DNA from: Paenibacillus sp. cl123
GTDB lineage: Bacteria; Bacillota; Bacilli; Paenibacillales; NBRC-103111
Direction: 5' to 3'
Length of the DNA: 36,732 nucleotides
Assembly: GCF_900101595.1 (NCBI RefSeq)
Contig: NZ_FMYY01000037.1
Span: 1-36,732, forward strand
The notes under the pieces are model-generated. The model worked only from the letters and a program-made list of their open reading frames with translations, did not search any database and was not told the DNA's origin. Below, one piece after another: positions 31,478 through 36,732 of the stretch. The translations under genes and the position numbers were made by a program. How positions within the stretch are numbered: position 1 is the stretch's first letter; each line of letters starts with the position of its first letter.

Positions 31478-32617
31478 ATGAGCGACAAAATTCGCGTTGG
31501 CTTGATCTATGGTGGCAAATCCGGCGAGCATGAGGTTTCCTTGCAAACCGCTCTGGCCGTTATCAAGGCCTTTGACTTGAATAAATATGAAGTGACGCCT
31601 TTTTACATAACCAAAGAAGGACAATGGCACTCGGGTGCCGCGCTTCAAAGCCCGGCCGAGTCCGTGCAAGCGCTCCAGTTTGGCGTGTCGGCGGAGAGCC
31701 CGGTCGCTTCCGGAGCAGCTCTGCAGCCGATCTTCGGCTCCATCGCCGCTTCTTCGGAGAGCGCGGCAGCGGTTGAGGGAGCTCCGGCGCCGGTTTCATT
31801 TGACGTCGTTATTCCGCTGCTGCACGGTACGTTTGGCGAAGACGGCACGATTCAAGGGCTGCTTGAGATGGCCAACGTCGCATATGTGGGCGCTGGCGTT
31901 CTCGCTTCTTCCGTGGGCATGGACAAAGTGATGATGAAGCGCGTGTTTGCCCAGGACGGTCTGCCCCAATGCGTGTTCCGTCATTTTACCAGAACCCAGT
32001 GGGAGAAGGACAACGCCTTCTTCCTGATGGAGATCGAGGTGTCGATCGGCTATCCTTGCTTCGTCAAGCCCGCCAATCTTGGCTCAAGCGTGGGCGTCAG
32101 CAAGGCGTCGTGCCGGGAAGAGCTGATCCGGGCTGTTAATGAAGCATTCCGCTACGACCGCAAGGTCATCGTAGAGGAATTCGTGAACGCCCGCGAACTG
32201 GAAGTAGCTGTACTGGGCAATGATGAGCCGCAGGCTTCGGTCGTAGGCGAGATCGTATCCTCGAGCGAATTCTACGATTACAAAGCCAAATATATCGACG
32301 GTAAGTCGTCGATGATCATTCCGGCAGAGATCCCGGCGGAGACGGCGGAGCAGATTCGCGAGCTTGCCATTCGCGCCTTCCTGGCGATCGACGGCTCGGG
32401 GCTGTCCCGGGTCGATTTCTTCCTCCGCAAGGAAGATGGAGCTGTGTTTATTAATGAAATCAATACGATGCCGGGCTTTACCCCGTTCAGCATGTATCCG
32501 CTGCTGTGGCGGGAGACCGGCAAGCCTTACCGGGAACTGCTCGACGATCTGATCCAGCTGGCGATCAAGCGCCATGCGGATAAGCAGCGGCTTCAATATA
32601 CGTTCGACCTGGAGTAG
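31478..32617 (+). CDS. ddl: D-alanine-D-alanine ligase
   Basis: Makes D-Ala-D-Ala for peptidoglycan precursors. The 379-residue ATP-grasp enzyme has the signatures GGKSGEHEVSLQ, LLHGTFGEDGTIQGLLE, CFVKPANLGSSVGVSK and FINEINTMPGFTPFSMYP. The omega-loop reads EFYDYKAKYIDGKSSM, as in D-Ala-D-Ala rather than D-Ala-D-Lac (Van-type) ligases, so vancomycin resistance is not suggested. A Ser/Ala/Pro-rich insert of about 45 residues (HSGAALQSPAESVQAL onward) lies after the first domain and is longer than in many relatives. CGGAGG precedes the ATG by five bases. Confidence 0.96.
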   Translation: MSDKIRVGLIYGGKSGEHEVSLQTALAVIKAFDLNKYEVTPFYITKEGQWHSGAALQSPAESVQALQFGVSAESPVASGAALQPIFGSIAASSESAAAVEGAPAPVSFDVVIPLLHGTFGEDGTIQGLLEMANVAYVGAGVLASSVGMDKVMMKRVFAQDGLPQCVFRHFTRTQWEKDNAFFLMEIEVSIGYPCFVKPANLGSSVGVSKASCREELIRAVNEAFRYDRKVIVEEFVNARELEVAVLGNDEPQASVVGEIVSSSEFYDYKAKYIDGKSSMIIPAEIPAETAEQIRELAIRAFLAIDGSGLSRVDFFLRKEDGAVFINEINTMPGFTPFSMYPLLWRETGKPYRELLDDLIQLAIKRHADKQRLQYTFDLE

Positions 32618-32641
32618 CAGGCCCAAGCGGGTGGGAGCGGC

Positions 32642-32671
32642 TTGCATTTGGCTTGCGGCTTCCGGTATGCT
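32642..32671 (+). promoter_or_regulatory. Promoter of the 107-residue gene
   Basis: TTGCAT (32642-32647), an 18-bp spacer, TATGCT (32666-32671), 33 bp before the ATG. Confidence 0.6.
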
Positions 32672-32703
32672 TAGGCTAAGAGACACTTGAAGGGAGCGGG
32701 CGT

Positions 32704-33027
32704 ATGGGTTTTCAAACCGAATTCAATTCTGTGTGCAAGTTTAAATCCGAGCAGGAGCTGTATGAACTGCTGGAATACGGGCGGGGCAAAATGGTAAAGC
32801 ACGGGTTCCGCGTGTTTCCGACCGGACAGAAGGTCATTGCTTATTCTCCTGGCAATCAGGCGATTGCTATCGTCAAAATCGTCGCCTCAATCGCCGAGAT
32901 CAACTTTCAAGGCGAGGAAGTGACTCAGGTGGAGATGGAGCTTGTGCGCAAGCTCACAGAGGAAGAGGCGCGTATCCAGACGGCGCTGGCCGAGGAGATG
33001 TTTTTTGGCGAAGCCGGACGGGCGTAG
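32704..33027 (+). CDS. Small cytosolic protein, 107 residues, unknown function
   Basis: Not recognised with certainty. It begins MGFQTEFNSVCKFKSEQEL, has a central beta-rich part (VIAYSPGNQAIAIVKIVAS) and ends with a charged helix (RKLTEEEARIQTALAEEMFF). No membrane segment, signal or metal motif. The promoter upstream, the AAGGGAG site and the excellent terminator right after the stop mark it as a true single-gene unit. I think it belongs to a family conserved in Paenibacillus, but this is memory-based. Confidence 0.8.
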   Translation: MGFQTEFNSVCKFKSEQELYELLEYGRGKMVKHGFRVFPTGQKVIAYSPGNQAIAIVKIVASIAEINFQGEEVTQVEMELVRKLTEEEARIQTALAEEMFFGEAGRA

Positions 33028-33057
33028 AGCATTCTCCTGCTTCTCTTGGCGTTCCGC

Positions 33058-33095
33058 ATCCCGGACCGATCTTAATCGGCTCCGGGATTTTTTTT
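33058..33095 (+). terminator. Strong intrinsic terminator
   Basis: ATCCCGGA-CCGAT (33058-33070), loop CTTA, ATCGG-C-TCCGGGAT (33075-33088), then a run of T. Confidence 0.96.
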
Positions 33096-33184
33096 GTTCT
33101 CATTTGGCTGCGAGGATATGTTCTAGGTGACGTGTGGGCACTCTACCGTTTAGGAGTATATGTTGCTGCAGGAGGTGAATTCAT

Positions 33185-34186
33185 ATGCTGGTAAGACTGG
33201 GGTATGTCGCGATGTCGGTGCTCGTCAAGAATGCCTCTCCGTCCAAAACGATGACCTACACCAGCTTCGCCAAGCTGGAGGACCGGGAGGCTGCGCTGCG
33301 CAAGCTGGAGCGGCTGGCTGAGGAGAATCTGGCGAATACGCTTCGGTTGCTGAAGCACAATCGCGCTCATGATATCGAGTTGTACCGCTGCTCGTCCAAG
33401 CTTATCCCGCTTATCGGCCATGGGGAGCTTGCAGATTGGGATCCGATGGAGCGGCTGGCAGGCGCATTTGCCGATGTCGGGCGTTATGCGAAGGAGCATG
33501 GGATGAGGCTCAGCTTTCATCCCGACCACTTTACGGTGCTCAGCACACCGCGTGAGGAAGTGCTGGCTCATTCGGTGGACGATCTGAAGCGGCATGTCCG
33601 GATGCTGGGCGCGATGGGGCTTGATAACACTGCTAAGTGCAATATTCATGTCGGGGGCACTTACGGCGATAAGGAGTCAGCCGGGGCCAGGTTTATTCGC
33701 AACTTTCAGGCGCTTCCGCCGGAAATCCGCGAGCGGGTAACCTTGGAGAATGACGATAAAACCTTCAATGCGCTGGAAACCCTCGAGATTGCCGAGCAGG
33801 TCGGCGTTCCGATGGTGCTTGATATTCATCACGACCAGGTGAATTCAAGCGGACAAACGGCTGAAGAGCTGTGGCCGCGAATCGCCCGAACTTGGAGCGG
33901 ACAGAAGGAGCGGCAGGAGATGGGAGCCGCATCCGATACTCGTCCGCTTCCGCCCAAAATCCATGTGTCCAGTCCAAAAAGCGACAAAGACCCGCGGGGC
34001 CATGCCGATTATATCGACCCTGCCGTATTGCTCGCTTTCCTTAGAAGCATCGCACCCTCCACGCCACGTCTCGATGTGATGCTGGAAGCGAAGATGAAAG
34101 ACGATTCGCTGATGCAGCTTATGCTTGCCGTTCGGGACGAGCCGGACGTTACCATTCGTACGCAAGCCTCCTTCGAGCTCGGATAA
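33185..34186 (+). CDS. uvsE: UV DNA damage endonuclease
   Basis: Nicks DNA 5' of UV photoproducts and starts alternative excision repair. The 333-residue protein has the TIM-barrel metal-dependent form: VRLGYVAMS at the start, CSSKLIPLIGH, LSFHPDHFTVL, NIHVGGTYGDKE, LENDDKTF, LDIHHDQVN and KIHVSSPK, whose His, Asp and Glu residues are metal ligands in the family. Length fits. GCAGGAGGTGA precedes the ATG. In Bacillus this gene is expressed during sporulation; I could not find a convincing sporulation-sigma promoter here. Confidence 0.95.
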   Translation: MLVRLGYVAMSVLVKNASPSKTMTYTSFAKLEDREAALRKLERLAEENLANTLRLLKHNRAHDIELYRCSSKLIPLIGHGELADWDPMERLAGAFADVGRYAKEHGMRLSFHPDHFTVLSTPREEVLAHSVDDLKRHVRMLGAMGLDNTAKCNIHVGGTYGDKESAGARFIRNFQALPPEIRERVTLENDDKTFNALETLEIAEQVGVPMVLDIHHDQVNSSGQTAEELWPRIARTWSGQKERQEMGAASDTRPLPPKIHVSSPKSDKDPRGHADYIDPAVLLAFLRSIAPSTPRLDVMLEAKMKDDSLMQLMLAVRDEPDVTIRTQASFELG

Positions 34187-34211
34187 CGCGCCATCCGACA
34201 AAAAAGGGCTC

Positions 34212-34240
34212 TTGAAATCTTGTTCAAAATCAAGTACCTT
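34212..34240 (+). promoter_or_regulatory. fabI promoter with a possible FapR half-site
   Basis: TTGAAA (34212-34217), a 17-bp spacer, TACCTT (34235-34240). The -10 is within AGTACCT (34233-34239), identical to half of the FapR operator TTAGTACCTAGTCTTAA; the other half matches poorly. Confidence 0.45.
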
Positions 34241-34295
34241 GAGTAGGAAAGAACATGTACGAGCTCTATCTTTTGTCAGGAGAGGGGAACGCGCC

Positions 34296-35063
34296 ATGAG
34301 TTTGGTAGCCGGAAAAAATATCGTCGTTATGGGAGTGGCCAACGATCGGAGTATTGCCTGGGCGATCGCTCAGTCTTTAGCTGCCCAGGGCGCGAAGCTT
34401 GTATTCACGTATGAAAATGAACGGGTCGAAGAGCGTGTGCGCAAGTTGGCCGATACGCTCGAAGGTGCGTCCATTATGCCTTGTAACGTAACGGTGGATG
34501 AGGATATCGAGCGGCTGGCCGATTCGCTGCGCGAGCAATTCGGCGTGCTGCACGGCATCGTTCACAGCATCGCTTTTGCTAAGACCGAGGAGCTGGAAGG
34601 GTTGTTCGTCGACACATCGCGCGACGGATTCACACTGGCGCATGATATTAGCGCATACTCGCTCGTGGCTGTGGCCAAGCGACTTTATCCGCTAATGACC
34701 GAAGGCGGCAGCATCATGACGATGACCTATCTGGGTGCCGAGCGGGCGATGAAGAATTACAATGTTATGGGCGTCGCCAAAGCGGCTCTGGAAGCGAGCG
34801 TTCGTTACCTTGCGAATGATTTGGGGCAATTCAATATTCGCGTCAATGCGATTTCGGCAGGACCTATCCGGACGCTGGCCGCGAAGGGCATCAAGGATTT
34901 TAACTCTATCCTGCGTACGGTTGAGGAGAAGGCGCCGCTGCGCCGGACAACTGAGGTGGCGGAGGTTGGAGATACGGCTCTGTTCCTGATGAGTCATCTA
35001 TCCAGAGGGATTACTGGCGAGGTCATCTATGTCGATAACGGCTATCATATCGTTGGGGTATAA
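34296..35063 (+). CDS. fabI: Enoyl-[acyl-carrier-protein] reductase, NADH type
   Basis: Reduces the enoyl-ACP in each cycle of fatty-acid elongation; the target of triclosan in related bacteria. The 255-residue short-chain dehydrogenase has the nucleotide-binding start VVMGVANDRSIAWAIA, Tyr145 (MTYLGAE), catalytic Tyr155 and Lys162 (NYNVMGVAK), and IRVNAISAGPIRTLA. The numbering agrees within one residue with E. coli FabI. The frame opens at 34125 inside uvsE, but AGGAGAGGGG just before the ATG at 34296 and the promoter at 34212 fix the start. A terminator follows the stop. Confidence 0.97.
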   Translation: MSLVAGKNIVVMGVANDRSIAWAIAQSLAAQGAKLVFTYENERVEERVRKLADTLEGASIMPCNVTVDEDIERLADSLREQFGVLHGIVHSIAFAKTEELEGLFVDTSRDGFTLAHDISAYSLVAVAKRLYPLMTEGGSIMTMTYLGAERAMKNYNVMGVAKAALEASVRYLANDLGQFNIRVNAISAGPIRTLAAKGIKDFNSILRTVEEKAPLRRTTEVAEVGDTALFLMSHLSRGITGEVIYVDNGYHIVGV

Positions 35064-35077
35064 TTCATAAGCGGGCT

Positions 35078-35122
35078 AACAGCCAGTCATCTGTCTGCAG
35101 GACGGGGACTGGCTGTTTCCTT
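35078..35122 (+). terminator. Intrinsic terminator of fabI
   Basis: AACAGCCAGTC (35078-35088) pairs perfectly with GACTGGCTGTT (35107-35117), then TCCTTCT. Confidence 0.85.
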
Positions 35123-35198
35123 CTGTCGGCGCAGTAGTGAAACATCGGCGGTTTTGCAGCGTATAACAGGTAAGAATGAAATGAAGGAATGATAAGGG

Positions 35199-36068
35199 AT
35201 GTCTAACCATAATGCCGTATTTACCGTTGGCAGCAAAAGTTTTACGGCCGTAGCGATTAATACCGCTTCCAAAACCGGAGAATGGATTCAAAGCAAGCTG
35301 GGCGATTTCAACTCCTTGCAAACCAAATACTCGCCGCATGATCTTGTCACCGAGGTAGACAAGGGAGCGGAGCTGATGATCCGCAAGCTCATTCATACTC
35401 ATTTCCCCTCTCACGCGATACTGGGCGAGGAAGGCGTCGAGCCCGGGCCGGAAGCGTCGGCGGCCGCTCTGTCGGAAGTTAGCGATGCGGAGTATTTGTG
35501 GATCGTGGACCCGCTGGATGGAACGACGAATTTCGTGCACGGCTTCCCGTTCTTCTCCGTTTCCATCGCGCTGGCTTATCGTGGGGAAATCATAGTGGGC
35601 GTTGTGTACAATCCTGTACATAACGAATTGTTTGTCGCCGAAAAAGGCAAGGGAGCCTACCTTCGCGGCAAGCGGATGCATGTGTCCGGCGAGGAACGCC
35701 TTGCCGACAGCCTGATCGCCACAGGCTTCCCCGCCGACAGGGAGTTTGCGCTGGCGGAGAATATGAAGGGAGTCCAGGCGCTCAGCCCGCAGGTTCGCAA
35801 TATCCGGGTGGCGGGCTCTGCGGCGCTTCATCTTGCTTATGTGGCGGCCGGGCGTCTAAGCGGCTTTTGGGAGATCGGCTTGAACGCATGGGATATTGCA
35901 GCCGGGGCTTTGCTGATCCAGGAGTCCGGCGGCCGGATTACCGATACCTCAGGAGAACCTTACCATCTGGGGGTTCGGCATGTTATGGCAAGCAACGGAG
36001 CTATTCATGAAGGTCTGATCCAGGGGCTGAAGCAGGCAGGAGCAACAGGCAGCGGCGCGTCTGTGTGA
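35199..36068 (+). CDS. Inositol-1-monophosphatase family protein
   Basis: A 289-residue Mg/Li-sensitive phosphatase of the IMPase family (SuhB-like). Metal-binding motifs are present in order: LGEEG, DPLDGTTNFVHGFP, and WDIAAGALLIQESGG. SPHDLVTEVDKGAE is the usual N-terminal block. Substrate may be inositol phosphate, 3'-phosphoadenosine 5'-phosphate or another sugar phosphate; sequence alone does not decide. GAAGGAATGATAAGGG precedes the ATG. It is the last protein gene before the rRNA operon and ends at a terminator. Confidence 0.93.
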   Translation: MSNHNAVFTVGSKSFTAVAINTASKTGEWIQSKLGDFNSLQTKYSPHDLVTEVDKGAELMIRKLIHTHFPSHAILGEEGVEPGPEASAAALSEVSDAEYLWIVDPLDGTTNFVHGFPFFSVSIALAYRGEIIVGVVYNPVHNELFVAEKGKGAYLRGKRMHVSGEERLADSLIATGFPADREFALAENMKGVQALSPQVRNIRVAGSAALHLAYVAAGRLSGFWEIGLNAWDIAAGALLIQESGGRITDTSGEPYHLGVRHVMASNGAIHEGLIQGLKQAGATGSGASV

Positions 36069-36120
36069 GCTTAAGAGCTGCGGCGATTTGTAGATGCGTT
36101 TATATGCAATTAAAGAAGGG

Positions 36121-36146
36121 AAGCGGCTGCCGAGGCAGTCGCTTTT
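36121..36146 (+). terminator. Intrinsic terminator of the IMPase-family gene
   Basis: AAGCGGCTGCC, loop GA, GGCAGTCGCTTTT: a stable stem with one mismatch and a short T run. Confidence 0.82.
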
Positions 36147-36177
36147 GTTTTGTGCCTGTCGACCCGAGAACATTAAT

Positions 36178-36208
36178 TTGGAGAGAAAAGCTTAAATTTC
36201 GGTACAAT
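36178..36208 (+). promoter_or_regulatory. Possible upstream rRNA promoter
   Basis: TTGGAG (36178-36183), a 19-bp spacer, TACAAT (36203-36208). Weaker than the one at 36371. Confidence 0.4.
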
Positions 36209-36252
36209 ATAGTAGAGGGTTATAGGGCGGCTTTTGAGAAAATGATGACAAG

Positions 36253-36275
36253 AAGCAATTAGAGGTTGCTTTTTT
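36253..36275 (+). terminator. Short terminator-like hairpin in the rRNA upstream region
   Basis: AAGCAA (36253-36258) pairs with TTGCTT (36266-36271), then TTTT. It lies between the two promoters. Confidence 0.5.
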
Positions 36276-36370
36276 AGATGAGAGTATGATATATTCTTCT
36301 TCCGGTCACGAAGACGGAGCATGCTTTACAAGGTATTAACCCAAGCGAAAAAAGTTTTTTGAAAAAAAGC

Positions 36371-36400
36371 TTGCATTAACTTTGGGAAGTGTGTTATATT
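36371..36400 (+). promoter_or_regulatory. Main rRNA operon promoter
   Basis: TTGCAT (36371-36376), an 18-bp spacer, TATATT (36395-36400), preceded by an A-rich tract (AAAAAAAG) that could act as an UP element. Confidence 0.7.
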
Positions 36401-36549
36401 ATAAAGGTCGCTTTTGACGGAAGATGTTGAATCGGGTCGAAAGATGATAGATGAAATTTTATTGCCCTTTGAAAACTGAACAACGAGTGAGTGTTAAATA
36501 GAGAATGAAAATTCTCGCTAGCAGTAAATTTTGAGCAAGTCGAACTACC
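36401..36549 (+). other. rRNA leader with a boxA-like element
   Basis: No gene. The segment TTGCCCTTTGAAAACT (36462-36477) followed by GAACAACGAG is the boxA-like antitermination element typical of Bacillales rRNA leaders and spacers. GAGAATGAAAATTCTC (36501-36516) is a small hairpin. Confidence 0.7.
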
Positions 36550-36732
36550 CTTAATGGAGAGTTTGATCCTGGCTCAGGACGAACGCTGGCGGCGTGCCTA
36601 ATACATGCAAGTCGAGCGGATCTGTTCCTTCGGGGATAGGTTAGCGGCGGACGGGTGAGTAACACGTAGGCAACCTGCCTGTAAGATCGGGATAACTACC
36701 GGAAACGGTAGCTAAGACCGGATAGCTGGTTT
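36550..36732 (+). rRNA. rrs: 16S ribosomal RNA, 5' part
   Basis: The conserved start GGAGAGTTTGATCCTGGCTC and ACGAACGCTGGCGGCGTGCC leave no doubt. About 180 bases are present, up to the window edge. The V1 loop (GCGGATCTGTTCCTTCGGGG) is of Paenibacillus type. The exact 5' end is estimated by comparison with the Bacillus form. Confidence 0.97.

Noticed and set aside
31478..32617. ddl as a vancomycin-resistance (VanA/VanB-type) ligase
   Set aside because: The omega-loop EFYDYKAKY is of the D-Ala-D-Ala type and no vanH or vanX neighbours are present.
33110..33150. Sporulation-sigma (SigG-like) promoter for uvsE, based on CACTCTA
   Set aside because: No -35 element at acceptable spacing could be found.
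36534..36545. GCAAGTCGAAC in the rRNA leader resembling GCAAGTCGAGC inside 16S
   Set aside because: A short match that may be chance; no second rRNA start is implied.

Overview
The window looks like a chromosomal segment of a Paenibacillus-like, spore-forming Firmicute. The support is the start of a 16S rRNA gene at the right edge with a Paenibacillus-type V1 region, strong AAGGAGG-type ribosome binding sites, SLH-anchored exoprotein architecture, a BclA/BclB-like collagenous spore-surface protein, and Bacillales genes such as yneF, a ygaC-like DUF402 gene and the AcnA-type aconitase. Everything rests on reading the sequence by eye; no search was run.

Layout. 1-3084: the 3' part of a collagen-like exosporium-type protein, then a secreted FN3 plus seven-repeat RCC1 protein. 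3085-3688: a repeat-bearing non-coding stretch. 3689-6217: nadE and acpS facing a lipoprotein cytochrome c and its overlapping membrane-protein partner. 6331-9361: mutY, then on the minus strand a Crp/Fnr regulator, Mn/Fe superoxide dismutase sodA and a 67-residue protein with its own terminator. 9785-14129: a Ser/Gly-rich lipoprotein divergent from a large subtilisin-like protease with three SLH domains. 14362-17184: a 7TM-DISM-type sensor kinase and an OmpR-family regulator. 17489-22009: a GNAT protein, then a tightly packed operon (DUF402 phosphatase, signal peptidase I, queG, ogt, HD-GYP-like protein). 22096-22980: yneF and folE. 23116-25830 (minus): a DUF2935-like/superoxide dismutase fusion and a membrane-anchored alpha/beta hydrolase. 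26142-26885: an IclR regulator. 26886-27370: a non-coding stretch with degenerate repeats and a candidate small RNA. 27371-30079 (minus): aconitase. 30332-36068: an Amidase_6-like protein, ddl, a small conserved-looking protein, uvsE, fabI and an inositol-monophosphatase-family gene. 36069-36732: rRNA promoter and leader region and the first part of 16S rRNA.

Most genes are housekeeping (NAD, folate, fatty-acid, cell-wall and TCA metabolism, DNA repair). The accessory character is in the surface proteins (collagen-like, RCC1, SLH protease, Ser-rich lipoprotein) and in oxidative and DNA-damage defence (two superoxide dismutases, mutY, ogt, uvsE).

No CRISPR array, prophage, transposon or obvious defence island is visible. 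The items most worth a second look are the DUF2935/SOD fusion, the C-rich candidate small RNA next to aconitase, overlapping alternative inverted repeats in the aconitase leader, an HD-GYP-like protein with two altered motif residues, the perfectly conserved duplicated module of the exosporium-type protein, and a 16-bp palindrome in front of the GNAT gene.
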